A stretch of 64,000 nucleotides of DNA from Mytilus edulis. Its lineage: Eukaryota; Mollusca; Bivalvia; Mytilida; Mytilidae. Every line of letters starts with the position of its first letter. Position 1 is the stretch's first letter. The stretch is from assembly GCF_963676685.1 (NCBI RefSeq), contig NC_092348.1, positions 15,350,867 through 15,414,866 on the forward strand, given 5' to 3'. The position numbers and the translations under genes are program-made. Shown here one piece after another: positions 44,801 through 57,109 of the stretch. The notes beneath the pieces were generated by a model. The model searched no databases, had not been told where the DNA came from, and saw only the letters and a program-made list of their open reading frames with translations.

Positions 44801-47800
44801 TCGCCCTGGTAATCCGTTCGCCCTGGGTTCGTTCGCCCTATTTTCATTTATGATATGTATATATGTTACATTAATGAAAGAAATATATATTTATATATAT
44901 TAAAATTTATGTATATTTATTAACAGTTAAATACAGAATATTAATTTAATAAAATTCTTGGCTATAATTACTTTAAATTACTGTTGATTGAATTTTTATT
45001 GCTGATTAGGGGGTACCACGAGAAATACGAGAAAAACGTAATATCCCAAAAACAAATTGATAACAGCATACAATAATAAGGTTTAAGGCGTTCATATTTA
45101 ATAAAAGTACACGCAATCTTCATAAAATCGATTTTATATCTTGTATCGTGTTATATCCATCGAATGGCAGGACCGAATAACAGGACTAAATGAAAAATGC
45201 TAATAACTTTTTCATTTCTCAAAGGATTTATCTAAAATTTGAAATATAATAAGATTTTATCATTTTATATGTCGATGTAAGAAGAAATAAATAGATTTCT
45301 TTTTTTTTAAACGTCAGAAAACATGACCTTACCAACGCGGATAATGACAGGGCAAACATCGACAATGACAGGACCAAATAAAAATGATAATAACTTTTTT
45401 TTTATTTCTCAAAGGAATTAAATATAAAATAAGAAGTCATCTTTCAATACATGAATTTTATTGAAAAAAAAAAAAATTCAAAAACTTGCGAAAACGTGAC
45501 ATTCTTAAACTTTCGAAAACGTGAATTCTTAAATTTTGATCAATAATTAATAAGATATTTCTAAAAATAAACTTGAAGAAAAACACTTTTTAGTGGGTAA
45601 AAACTTGACCTAGCTGACAAATGTACGTTGGCGGACAGAAAGTCAAAGGACAAAAAGACACAAAGGATCAGTATACAATTGTTTGAATATTTAAGAGAGA
45701 GATGTTAAATATTTACTTGTTAATACATATATATTCATTTTACAATTTAGGAAATATAGCTCATTAAACTAGATAAATTGAGATTTATTGAATAAAAATC
45801 ATTATATTTTTGACATCATGCAGTCGCTTTCTACTTTAATGTTCTGAAAATATTAAAAAAAAACCAACTATATGTGATTTTAATTACTGTCATCACAAAC
45901 TAAACTTATTTATGGCTTATTTCACACCTTTTGTTTGTTACCTTATAATTTTGATTAAACGTGTCAGATTATGACCGGTGATTAAACCATAAAAAAACTT
46001 TTTCTCAGGAAATATCAGCTTGTTTTGGGGATATCACGTTTTTCTTGTATTTCTCGGGAAATCGTGGTACCGCTGATGGGGTATGATTTGAAATCTTTGA
46101 TATCACTGATTGGTATATGAATTGCCTTTGGTGGATTAATAATGAAAATAACATTTTTCTCAAATAAAATAGTCAGCTTGGATGGGTAAAAACACTGATG
46201 TACAAATTGTTAGGCATGAACTTATAACCTAGTAGCAGCTAGTTGTAGACAACATAATACATCGTAAATATTCGGCGAAATTGTAGACCGACTTCAACAT
46301 ATTTAATTAAATACACACAACACAACACTATGCTAAAAAATAAAAATCGTAAATATTCGGCGAAATTGTAGACTGACTTCAACATATTCAATTAAATACA
46401 CACAACACAACACTTTAATAAAAAATAAAAATCAGGGCGAACATACCCAGGGCGAACAGGTATCAGGGCGAACGGTCTCAGGGCGAAACGGAACTAGGGC
46501 GAACAGTAACTAGGGCGAACCGAAATCAGGGCGGACGGACCCGGATTCTACCATGGTCTATGGATACTAAACATAGGTATTTAGCACAGTGTTTTTGAGT
46601 AATATACAATTTACAACTATAATCATGATCAAATAACACACCAAAACTACAAAAATGATCTACATTTATATCTAATGGTTTACCATTATAAATCAAGGTC
46701 TCAGTAGAATTGATTTTCTCACCTTTACAAAAAACTGCTATATATATCTTGAATCGGTTTTCTTTGTGTTAACTGAAAGACCTCATTTCTCAGTATAACC
46801 AGATGAAGTATTTCAGTGGCAGATTCAGAAATTTTTATATGAATGGGCTTGCTCCAGTCATGATTCAGTGATTCCCCATATACATGTAATCAGCCAAATT
46901 TCCCACAAAGGAGGGGCCCAGGCCTGGTGCCCCCTAAATCCACCTCTGTATTTTTTGGAAGCCTTGTATTGATTCTGACATCTATAGTATTTCATATCAT
47001 CAGCACTGATTTTGGTTCATCATTTGTTTAGTGAACAAGGTGTGTCTGTTAAGGAATGAAATTGAAAATGGATAGGGGAAATATGTCAGAGTGACAACAA
47101 CCCGACCAATTAGCAGATAACAGCTGAAGGCCACCAATGGGCCTCAAAATAAGCGAGAATACTTGTATGGTCCTGAACATATATAAACCAATACCTTCCT
47201 CAGATCATAATTATTAATATTAATACTTATTGAAATGAAACCAACATTGTATGGATACTTTGACATTGGTCCAAACTACATGTACACATAAGCAGTTTAG
47301 TAAAGCTCATTGGGTAGAGTTGTGAAAGACTGGTCACATGCATGTAATGATGAAGCTACTTTTTTTAGAATTACTGTTTTCAGTTTAACCTTAATTTGGA
47401 CATGTATGTAAAATGAAGTTTCTTGTTGTTTCAGATTGGTCTTCAATTATGATGACTCTACACATACTCACAGTCACACTTCAGACCCGTCTATTGTTGA
47501 TTTAACATCTCTAGGTATTGGTGAGGACACATTTGATACAATTCTAGACTATATTTACACTTCAAACATAAGTTTGTGTGATGACAACATACAAGATATA
47601 TTACAAGCATCAGATCTACTTCTACTGATCGATTTAAAGGCACTCTGTTGTGAATATATAGAACAGTGTATCACTCCACAGAATTGTATTGGTATAAGAG
47701 CATTTTCAGCACTGTATGCCTGTCCATGGGTACACCACAAAGCTTCCAGTTACTTGGATGAACACTTCAGGTAAATAGAAAAATGATTTGAATGATTATT

Positions 47801-50714
47801 AATTCAACATATTTTTTTATTGTGGTTATACATGTACTACATTAATAATTAGTTAACTTTTTAAAAAAAAATTGAGGAAAACACTTACATGTATATATGT
47901 GCTGAATGTTTATTGAATAAATATTTATAAAAATATTTGGTTACCAATATAATTTGTATATCCAAACTAAAGATAGCAACCTTAAGCCCCCTTCTTTTGA
48001 AATTAAATGGTTGCTCCCTTATGAGGCTAATTTGTCGACCCATGATCATGACTATTTGTATATGATTAAAATTAAAATGTTATTGCATCAGTATACAGAC
48101 TTAAAAGAAAAACCAGTAGATTATTTATTTTGGTATAATGCATATTTAATCTTGATGTTTTTTTTTCACCAATATTGCCTCCATTCATTTTATAATAATC
48201 ATTGATAATGTAAGTTTTAGTCATATTAAGTGATTTAAACAGTTAAAATTTACTATGTTTACTGATTTCAATTGAAGTACAAAGTTGTATGCAAAATCTT
48301 GTACATGTTTGAATCTTTTTAATATTTCTATTCCTCAAATAACAGCAATATTTTTATTTTTGTGATTGCATTTTGACATTTAGACTACATGTACTTTTTT
48401 TATTGTGTTTCCATAGAGATATCAGTCACTGTGAAGAATTCTTACGACTACGAACCAAAGATTTGAGGGAGATTCTTAAAAGGGACACCTTGAATGTAAG
48501 ATCTGAGGAGGACATCTTCAACAGCATTCTTAGATGGAATAAATTTGATGAAACTAGCAGGAAAGAAGATTCAAAAGGGATTATCAGGGATTGTATAAGA
48601 GTAAAACAGTTAAACAAACCATACCTACAAAGAAATTGTCCAGCTGATCCAGAGTTTTATACTTGTCTTATAAGTACACATGATCTAAGTCCAGAAAGGA
48701 AAGAGGAGGATGAACGATGTCGGGGATTTACTGATGTCATTTTGGCTGCTGGAGGGGAAGGTCCTATTTCTATGTAAGTAAATATACAAGTGGTTAGTCA
48801 TCATGTTGACATTGAGCATGGTTCTTCTGGTTGCAAGGGTTGACAGGGTAGGTTTATTGTGTCGACTGGGATGAATAGGTAGACAGGTTGACTGTGTTTT
48901 AGATTAGGAATAGTACACATGAAGAAGTGTTTGTATACAGAGAAAACCTACAGCCATATATAAACAATTTTAGAAGAAATTTTCAAACTGGAAGCCACAT
49001 ACCTGTTGTTGGGAAGGAAATGAAACTTTTCCCCAAAATTACAGTTTAAATATTTTAGCACATGCTCAGCTTGCAATGGCATTTATTGTCAATAGACATT
49101 TATTTTTTATTATTTCAGAAAACAAGAAGATGTAGAAATTAAATCATGTGTTAGATGTCTTTTACCTGTGTTTTTGGACAACAAAGGAGAAGGTGTTTGG
49201 ATAGATCTTCCAAGTTTGATTGGGAGAAGGACAGGCCATGGTGTGGTAGACGTTGGTAAGGGGAGATAATTAAATACTTACACATTTGTTTATATACAGA
49301 TTAAAATACAATGGTAAATTAAAACAAATCATCTTTCTAAATACCAAACAGCAAGGAGAGATAAGAAATGTTATTGGGTAGAACAGGAATTGTCACAAAT
49401 TTAGGAGATGAATATTACACATGAAAAATTGGTTGTTATACTCTGAAAACACAGATATGTAAACAATTTGAACAGAAATTTTAAAACTGAACGTTTCTTA
49501 ACTAAACATCACATATTTGAAAGCTTGACATATGTTCTGTAGTAGTATTATAAGGATATTGAGGGGAAACTGCTTGTAAAATACAATACCATACTATGCT
49601 CAATAGCCTTAGCAACTGCATGTCACAAAAATTTCATATGTTTCATAATCAAGGAATCAGTATCTTAAACTTTCTGATAGACTAGGTTCCTAGTATCAAA
49701 ATAGGTAGCAATCTTTTATACTCATTCCTATATGTCATACAAACTTAATTTCCTGTATATATGAATACAAAACTAAAAATGCTTAGGTATATACAGTGTT
49801 CGCAATAACTTTTTCTTTTGCTATATATTAAACCTAGTTGTTCATTATTTCTAATAGGAGGATGTCTCTATGCTTGTGGGGGACGAGATCAGAACTGTAT
49901 TATTCTCAACACTTGTGAAAAGTATGATCCCTTGGTCAATAAATGGTGTGAGATTCCTAGAATGAATCATGGCCGCGTTGGCTTTGGACTGTTGGCTATA
50001 GATCACAACATTTATGCCATAGGAGGAAGTAATGACATGACAGAACCATTGACATCTATGGAAGTCTATAACATATATACCAACAAGTGGTCAGCACTGC
50101 CCGACATGAATCTTAAAAGGGTGTGGTCATCATATTGTAATGTTGACAAGAAAATCTATGTAATGGCAGGCGGAGCTGTTGGAAAGTTGTTTGAAGCTGT
50201 AGAATGCTTTGACACTCGTACAGAAACTTGGACCTCAGTTTCTCCCATGAGGGAGAAGAGATGTGATGCTCGAGCCGTTGCTGTGGGTAAAGATATTTAT
50301 GTATTAGGTGGTTTTAGAAGGATTGAATGTCCAAGTGCAATGCATGGGGGACACAATATAAAATTCTGTGGAACAGAATTATACTCTACTAGAAATGACT
50401 ATTGGGCACAGTTACCTACTCGTGGAACAGGGCTTTGCACAATGTCCGACTCATCACAGGTTTATGGGGCTCTTTATGATGGAGAAGAAATATTGGTTGT
50501 TGGTGATTTAGACATGGAAGGTACTTTCCATTGTGTAAGAGCATACAATATACATACTGGTATGTGGCACTGTATATCACCCAATCCACCACTTAACCAG
50601 CGCAGTTACCCAGTATGTTTATTTAGACTTCCGACTTATTTATTAGAACAATTTCAACGGGAACAAGAGAAAGAAACATTTCATTTAAAAACAGGTAGTA
50701 CACTTAGTATTTAA
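41806..50714 (+). CDS. GAN: Gigaxonin orthologue, BTB-BACK-Kelch CUL3 adaptor, 5 coding exons
   Basis: Complete in-phase model of 625 residues (human 597). Exons: 41,806-41,996; 47,435-47,770; 48,417-48,773; 49,119-49,255; 49,858-50,714. BTB at about residues 31-145 (RFCDGTVVLNGSKIPVQKNVLAAASHYFR in two exons, SDLLLLIDLKALCCEYIE). BACK at about 150-270 (NCIGIRAFSALYAC, EEFLRLRTKDLREIL, LNVRSEEDIFNSILRW). Kelch repeats at about 335-590 (CLYACGG, IYAIGGS, IYVMAGG, IYVLGGF, with paired Trp). Closest to gigaxonin by the whole BTB-BACK run and by GKLFEAVECFD, rather than to other KLHL proteins. Gigaxonin links substrates such as intermediate-filament and tubulin-folding proteins to the CUL3 ubiquitin ligase in the cytosol. 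Start chosen because TGA lies in frame two codons upstream. The entire Kelch part is one exon. Intron 1 (5.4 kb) is packed with mobile elements. Confidence 0.93.
42140..43560. mobile_element. Candidate TIR element in GAN intron 1
   Basis: 'gtagtgacctatattcgtgg' at 42,151 and the complement of 43,532-43,554 ('ctagtcacctaatttcgtgg') match at about 19 of 23 positions. A third, direct copy of the word ('cacctattttcgtgggaa') is at 42,355. No transposase ORF. Ends are approximate. Confidence 0.45.
43755..44015. repeat. Diverged two-unit tandem repeat (about 125 bp)
   Basis: Both units run 'tatggtcagatc', 'catgctttttcaatggaaa', then 'acccatgagac'. They begin near 43,761 and 43,886. Confidence 0.7.
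45012..46071. mobile_element. Nested TIR element with probable target duplication
   Basis: Left end 'ggtaccacgagaaatacgag' followed by 'aaaaacgtaatatcccaaaa'; the right end is its inverse with few changes (46,010-46,071), giving TIRs of about 55-60 bases. Flanks are 'gctgattaggg' (45,001-45,011) and 'gctgatgggg' (46,072-46,081), a plausible 9-11 bp target duplication with a small indel, as in Mutator-like elements. The interior has a repeated block (about 45,171-45,260 and 45,366-45,434) but no ORF. Confidence 0.7.
46262..46430. repeat. 84-bp tandem duplication
   Basis: 'atcgtaaatattcggcgaaa' starts both units, near 46,261 and 46,345. Inside the outer inverted-end element. Confidence 0.85.
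46815..46955 (-). repeat. Dispersed repeat fragment ('tccacctctgta' end)
   Basis: 'caaatttcccacaaaggagg' then 'cccctaaatccacctctg' is the complement of a dispersed sequence whose start 'agaggcggatctagagggg' appears at 38,696. Confidence 0.45.
47045..47200 (-). repeat. 'caacaacccgacc' dispersed repeat, fragment
   Basis: 'gaaaatggataggggaaat' and 'agtgacaacaacccgaccaa' match 11,894-11,945. Located in GAN intron 1 close to exon 2. Confidence 0.65.
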
Positions 50715-51955
50715 GCTTTATTTAGAAATGTAGTGAGAAAGTGTGTATTATGTGGCATGGATGTTTGAAAATAGAAGAACATGTGTTTAACACATGTATA
50801 TCTAGGTTGTACATGTGTAATCCTGATTTCTATATGTTGTTACAAAAATTTCTCCTCTATGAGAGCCATCATTGTAATTTTGCAGAAAATTTATTTGTAA
50901 ATGGCATTTTATGAAATTTGATTTAAAGATAAAAAAAAAAATATGTCAGTCAAAGAAAAAAGATCAATAGTCCTTGTGGACAACGATGTGCCAAAATATA
51001 ACAAAATGTGATATATAATTAAACAAAGTATTTCAATCTGCTCTGTATGATATCTTGGAAAGTCTATTGTTTAGCTAATAATTTTCTAGGATTTCCCTTC
51101 CCACACATGTCTAAATCTTGTACTTAAGTTTTATTTATTTGTATAATTTCTATTTGAGGTAGCTGACATATAATCACAAGTATTCAACAACTGTGGTAAA
51201 AATACCAAAGATAAAAATTTTTGTTAGAATGAAATAATTACAATAATTTACATATGTTCCTATCCTGCATTTTTTTTAAGTCATTTAAATTTGAACTTTA
51301 AAATTTATGTTACTGATATCTTTTAAACTAAAAACCTTAGGATAAAGTTGAATAACACAGTTCTCATCAAAATTTACTCATGTATCTAAAAATTTCAATT
51401 GTTGTAATGTCAAATTGTTAGTTAAAGTTTCTTATGTTAAGAAACAACTGTATTATTATTACATTTGTAGTTGTGGGCGCTTTTATTTATTACAATATAT
51501 GACTTTTTTGTTGTATTTTATTTAGATATAACAATTACTTACAATGGTGCGTGTTAAAGTATGAAACATAAATGCTGAATATCAGGGCCTTTTTTTATAA
51601 TATCCTGATGTTTACTACATTCAGATTTAAAATCTGATATATGATGCATGTATATATTAAGGTTTACTGATAAGTAGCCATAATGGTGCTTACTTTTATT
51701 CATCAAATTTAAAAGTAGCCATAATGGTGCCTACTTTTATTTATCAAATTATAGTCAATGTATTATAAAATAACTGGTTCTTGTATACTACCAATGTATA
51801 AATTATTGAAATTTAGAGGGCATGATTAATTTATTAGAAGTGTAGTAAGTCAATGTTCTATATATTGACATGCATGTACTCATTTCAGAATTTTTGCCAG
51901 TACAGCTTTTAAGTTTTCCCCAATGAAATATGCATGTTTAATTTTGTGTAATATT
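50715..51955 (+). other. Probable GAN 3' UTR and flank
   Basis: No gene seen. Contains a 'tagccataatggtgc(t/c)tact' 44-bp duplication at 51,676-51,745. I cannot assign a poly(A) site; a clear AATAAA further down is near 55,190. Confidence 0.35.
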
Positions 51956-51959
51956 TAGG

Positions 51960-52123
51960 AGATAACTGTATTGTATTTTAAGCTCCGACGGCATCAATTG
52001 GGGATTTGATGGTCGCAAATTAAGTTTACTGGCGACGTGTTAGCGGAGACAGTAAACGGGTATTTGCGACCATCAAATCCCAAATTGATGCTGTCGGAGC
52101 TTAAAATACAATATTGTTATCTC
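51960..52123. repeat. Foldback element
   Basis: 'ttgtattttaagctccgacg...gatttgatggtcgcaaat' and its complement at 52,062-52,122 form arms of about 60-65 bases. The loop keeps a small inner stem (tttactg/cagtaaa). 'ggagataac' and 'gttatctcc' mark the ends. Confidence 0.85.
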
Positions 52124-52759
52124 CATTCTAATGAAACTGACAGAAAACAACATTAAAACATGTATTTAAAATCTGTCATATGCCGTCTTCGCTTGCGTGT
52201 ACGTCCCATAGCATCAATTGTCAATTGATGCCATGTAAGAAAGTGACGTTATCCAATCAAAATGAACGTTACAAACGTTGTTGCATTAGAAATTGTAATT
52301 GAAGGAGCATTATTAAACCAAAACTTTAGTAAATATGATGTCAAATTAATTGCCATATATATCATTTTGTACATTATATGTGATTCCAGCTTTAAATTAA
52401 GGAACTGAAATAAGAGGGCATTTTTATACAGCATTGATAGTTATGAAAGTACCTGGGCGCAAGTTCTGCACCAGGAAATATTGTTTTGACAAAATTAAAC
52501 TTTTTTAAATTTTTATGCACTGGTGCATAAACACACTTTACTATGTTAAATTATTAATTTGCTATACATATTGCTTTGTTGTGATATATATGAATGGTTT
52601 TTTTTTTATTTTTCTCAATCCATTTCTACTATATTGTAAAATATAATACAATGAGCAGGAATAAGAAACCATGCCATTGTCACAATTGTGCTGTCTTTTT
52701 CACCAATGTTGACCCCCATCAAAAGTACATCAGCATTTTTACCGTTGTTTTATATTTGC

Positions 52760-52960
52760 TGTACTACAATATACATCTATGCTGGCATATACTTCTATTT
52801 TAGCATATACATCTATGCTGGCATATACATCGATTTTGGTATCTACATAAATGCTTGAAATGTTTGTTACCTTTGTATGTTTTGAATAATTTATGCTGGT
52901 ATATACATTTATGCTGGTATATACATCTATGCTGGTATATACATCTATGTTGGAAGTGTT
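52760..52960. repeat. 18-bp minisatellite
   Basis: Repeats of 'tatacatctatgctggca' and 'tatacatctatgctggta', about eight units, interrupted once near 52,850. Confidence 0.8.
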
Positions 52961-53024
52961 TGTTACTTTTTTATGTTGTGACCACATGTAAATAGTCTAT
53001 TTGCCAATTGTTTGATTGATTGCT

Positions 53025-53250
53025 TGATTGGCATTTATTGCCACTTTCAACAATATGGTGCTAATTTGTGGCACTCAGATTATATTGATGGAGAGAACCA
53101 CCGACCTTCTATAGGGAAAATGACGACCCTTGTCAATTAAGATTGGTGTCAAGTGCACCTCTGCCCCATGGGGGATTTGAACTCACAACCTCAGTGTTGA
53201 CAGGCTTGTGATACAGTAGTTCGACAACTTAGACCTCCCATCCACCAAGG
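53025..53250 (-). mobile_element. tRNA-derived SINE
   Basis: On the minus strand the head reads 'gtctaagttgtcgaactact...gaggttgtgagttcaaatcc', with a good pol III B box (gttcaaatc) and a weaker A box about 45 bases upstream. It is followed by a non-tRNA body ending 'gccaatcaagcaatcaatc'. Family unknown. Confidence 0.6.
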
Positions 53251-53265
53251 CTCTATTTGCCAAGT

Positions 53266-53710
53266 GTTTTTATGCCCCACCTACGATAGTAGAGGGGCAT
53301 TATGTTTTCTGGTCTGTGCCTCCGTTCGTCCGTCCGCTTCAGGTTCAAGTTTTTGGTCAAGGTAGTTTTTGAAGAAGTTGAAGTCCAATCAACTTGAAAC
53401 TTAGTACACTTGTTCCCCATGATCTGATCTTTCTAATTTTAATGCCAAATTATAGTTTTGAACCCAATTTCATGGTCCACTGAACATAGAAAATGATAGT
53501 GCGAAGTTCAGGTTAAAGTTTTTGGTCAAGGTAGTTTTCGATGAAGTTAAAGTTACATCAACTTGAAACTTAGTACACAAGTGACATGTTCCCTATGATA
53601 TGATCTCTCTAATTTTAATTCCAAATTAAAGTTTTGACCCCAATTTCACGGTCCACTGAACATAGAAAATGATAGTGCGAGTGGGGCATTCGTGTACTAT
53701 GGACACATTC
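53266..53710 (+). repeat. 'gccccacctacgatag...gggcattatg' dispersed repeat, copy 3
   Basis: Longest copy in the window, with an internal duplication: 'gttcaagtttttggtcaagg' and 'tagtacac(tt/aa)gt' occur twice. It matches 26,985-27,250 and the complement of 17,320-17,580. Confidence 0.8.
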
Positions 53711-55585
53711 TTGTTAACCCTGTAATTTGAGATCTATTTTGAACAATTTGTTTCAATCAAGAAGGAAATAGTTTTCAATGCAAATGAAAAGCTCATGATC
53801 ATGTGAACAGGGAATTAAACAGTGCATAATGTATGTAATCCTTTTTAATCTTTTGCTAAGTTAAAAACTTCTGATAAAACATTTGCTATTCAAAATTGGT
53901 TTCATAGCATGTATACCACTTTCAACTTGTAAAGCTTTATAGATGATTAGCATTTCGTTTTGTCTGATTACAGCATGTCTACAACTTGTGTCAAAAGTGA
54001 GTTATTATGAGAGAATTAAATCAGTAATTGGCAAATAGGCTATTTTTGAAAGACTTGTTATTAACAATATTGTTCAAGAGGATATCATTAAAATGTTAAG
54101 TCTATGGTTGGTGTATTTGTGCATGCTGCCATGATAAGTATTTTAGGCATAATAATTTATAATACATTTGTGTACTTGTGGAACAAGAAATATTTATGTT
54201 AGTTCACTCGAGAGTGATGAAAGCTTGTTTAATGTTTGCCCTGTGTAGGTCTTTGGATCAAATGTTTGTTTAAAAATACTTAGATGTTTTATGCGCTGTG
54301 TAGGTCTTTGAACTAAAAGATTGTTTAAAAAAAATGATGAATTTTTTATGCAATTTTATAGCAAATATTGTGATTCTAGCTAGCATAAAAAAACCCATTT
54401 AATCTTGTAATAATCTTTGAAGATTTTCACAAGTTATTATTTGCCTAACATGGAATGTAGTAAAAGAAAGACTAAGGTCTAATATTTTCAGAAGTCTAAC
54501 TTGTTATTGAGTCATTTAAAGGTGACTTAGGCATAGCAACAGCGTCAGCAACACTTTCTTATAGTTTGTAATGAGGTTAGTTAAAGGGGAATTTTGAGCC
54601 ACTAATGATGAATCTCTGGTTTTTAAATTTATTTAAAGATTTCATCTTCATGAACATATCATATGTCAAAAATTATGTATATTACTGACTCACTTTCACT
54701 GAATGGACTCACTTTTACACAGACAGTAGCAATCACATGCTAGAAACAGGGTTCAACAGAACACCTTACATTGAAGATATTTGACCACCATTTTGTTTCT
54801 GGTTCTGATATATCAATATGCTGAAGAAATAGAACAAGATGCATCTGTGTTTTTGGTATTTTTTTTGTTAAGTATGATGTAGTATATGATATATGACATG
54901 AAAATGTTTGAAACGTCTTAAATCTATTTACAGAACATGGGATACATCATACCTAATTACTACTAAGTTTGATCATATTCTAGTCATTTTCATCTTTCAT
55001 AAAACTGCTGAAAATTACTAGAAACAGTAATGTATTGATTTTTGTTGTTGTTGTGAAATATAATAAATTTAATTTATAAGTACCTGTTAGTTATGATTGA
55101 TGTATGTATTTTTATTGCATTGCTGTAGTTTCTATTATTAGAATGTGCTGAGATGTAATGTCATCTCCTTATTGTATCCTGCTTCAGAAAATAAAGAAAT
55201 GCAAAAATAATAATATAACTTGTATTTCTGGCCATCTGTTTTAATAGGAAAGAGACAATGTTATCTTTTGTACATATTCCCTTTGAGCTTACTTTCAAAT
55301 ATTTTATAAATCATGGACAGGACTTGATACTCTATAAATATTAGGCAATGACAACATAAATCAGAGCAGCAACATCATGCAACTTCATTCATACAATCCA
55401 TAACTATCACAACATTTTGTACATGTAAAAAAAAATTACTAACTATTTCAAATTATTTCATATTCTCAACATAAAAAAAAACAAAGTTAAGAAAATTTGC
55501 TCAAAAATTAGGTATAAACAAGCATTCTGTGAGTATTGCATGGCAATATATAGTTTCCTACCGGTAAAATATTTCATTGTATTAT
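53711..55585. other. Intergenic, no gene seen
   Basis: A diverged direct repeat containing 'ctgtgtaggtctttg' occurs at 54,241 and 54,296. An 'aataaagaaatgcaaaaata' near 55,190 could be a poly(A) signal. Nothing else stands out. Confidence 0.35.
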
Positions 55586-55865
55586 AACAAATTTCTGACT
55601 TGATCTATAACTTGTTAGGGTGTTAACCATAAAACAAATATCAATTCAATATCTTCCAGCATGTCCAAGGACCATTACTCTGCACAAAATCATCAGACTG
55701 GAACAAAATTCCAACTTGAGCTGTAACTTGTCATGATAAAACTATATACCAATTATCAAATCAATATCTTCAAGAATGACGAAAAAAATGTGAAAAACTG
55801 ATTTGGCAGACTGAAGGATGGACAGACAGACAGAGGGAGTGTTAACCTAAAGTCCCATTCGACAC
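55585..55865. repeat. Two-unit diverged tandem repeat
   Basis: 'tctgacttgatctataactt' (55,592) and 'caacttgagctgtaacttgt' (55,710) open related units of about 118 bases, ending in 'gacagacagacagaggg'. A dispersed mussel-type repeat. Confidence 0.6.
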
Positions 55866-56339
55866 TATTTACTTGTGCCATAAAAATGAAAGCTTAGCTG
55901 ACTAAAAACTGTCTATTGATAAAAAAAATCTTGCCTCATGACTATTAAATATGATGTAAACTTATTAGTTCCTGATTTTAGTTTCACAATGTATAACTGT
56001 GTGCATGAACTTTTGACATCTGACCTTTGTGATAAATATGGAAGATGATATTGCCATGGTGATCACATTTTATAGTATAATTATACTTACTTCAACCAAG
56101 GGTTTCCTTCTCTTCTTCTATCATGTGATAAGACTTTTTGTATCCATTTTGTAGACAGTCTTAAATTTGGCTGAACCTTTCACTTTATTTAAAAAAAAGA
56201 TATTACAATCCTCACAAATATGACACTTTGTTCAGTTTGTTGTCCAGTACTACAATTATTTCATTCTGAAGTAAGATATGATATTTGAGCTGATGGAGTA
56301 TGTATCAAAAAACAAATTACCACTATCTTCATTGTTATG

Positions 56340-57000
56340 TGAGTACCTTGCAAGGTCCTCATGCCAGTCAGACAGTTATCACTTGACCTCGACCTCATTT
56401 CAAGGATCAGTAAACAAGGTTAAGGCCATATCTCAGATACTATAAGCAATAGATCTCCTATATTTGATATATGGAATGGTTGTAAGTTTTACATGTCCAA
56501 CAGGCACATGTCATCTGACCTTGACCTTATTTTCATGGTTCAGTGATTATAGTTAAGTTTTTGTGTTTTGGTCTGTTGTTTTAATAATGTATGCAATAGG
56601 TAATTTTTATTTGGTGTATGAAAATATTTTACAATATACATGTCAGTCTGGTATGTTTTATTTGACCTTGACCTCATTCTCTGGTTTCATTGCTGAATCT
56701 TAATTTTTCCTGGTTTAGTTTGTTTCTTAGAATATATGCAAAAGGTCAACTATATTAAAACATGTAATAATTGTACAGTGTGCAGGTCTGTCTGGCAGCT
56801 TTCATCTGACCTTGGCCTAATATTCATGGTTCATTGATCAATGTTAAATTTTCCTGGTTTAGTTTGTTTCTTCCATGTGCAATAGGTTAACTCTATTTAA
56901 AGCATATTTGGTGTATGGAATGATTGTAAGGTGTACATGTTTTTCCAGTTTGGTTTATCTGACCTTGACCTCATTTTCTTGGATCATGTTAAATTGATGT
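56340..57000. repeat. About 145-bp degenerate tandem repeat
   Basis: Five units keyed by 'gaccttgacctcattttc' at about 56,383, 56,518, 56,663, 56,808 and 56,958, each followed by 'ttcatggttcattgatca'-like text. Confidence 0.7.
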
Positions 57001-57109
57001 GATAGTTGTAGTAAACCTTTATATTTAGGACTATCAACATAATATCAATGGTTCGTAAAGAAGGCGAGACATTTCAGCGTGTGCACTCTTGTGTTGTTAT
57101 GATACATCA

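Larger units (their letters stand above)
44731..46557. mobile_element. Inverted-end element with 'GTTCGCCCT' subterminal arrays
   Basis: Left end 'ccatggtggtatcgggatcg' and the complement of the right end 'ccatggtagaatccgggtcc' are similar. Just inside the left end lie about six copies of 'gttcgccctg'-like words (44,750-44,850), and inside the right end about seven inverted copies 'cagggcgaac' (46,434-46,540). No ORF over 60 codons; non-autonomous. Another element is nested inside (45,012-46,071). Confidence 0.75.

Noticed and set aside
44750..46540. 'GTTCGCCCT' words as a CRISPR or replication-origin iteron array
   Set aside because: Spacing is irregular and short, and the two arrays are inverted at the ends of one element, which fits transposon subterminal repeats better.
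47954..48205. 83-codon frame in GAN intron 2 as an extra exon
   Set aside because: Exons 2 and 3 already join in phase inside a conserved Arg codon, and the frame has no BTB/BACK similarity.
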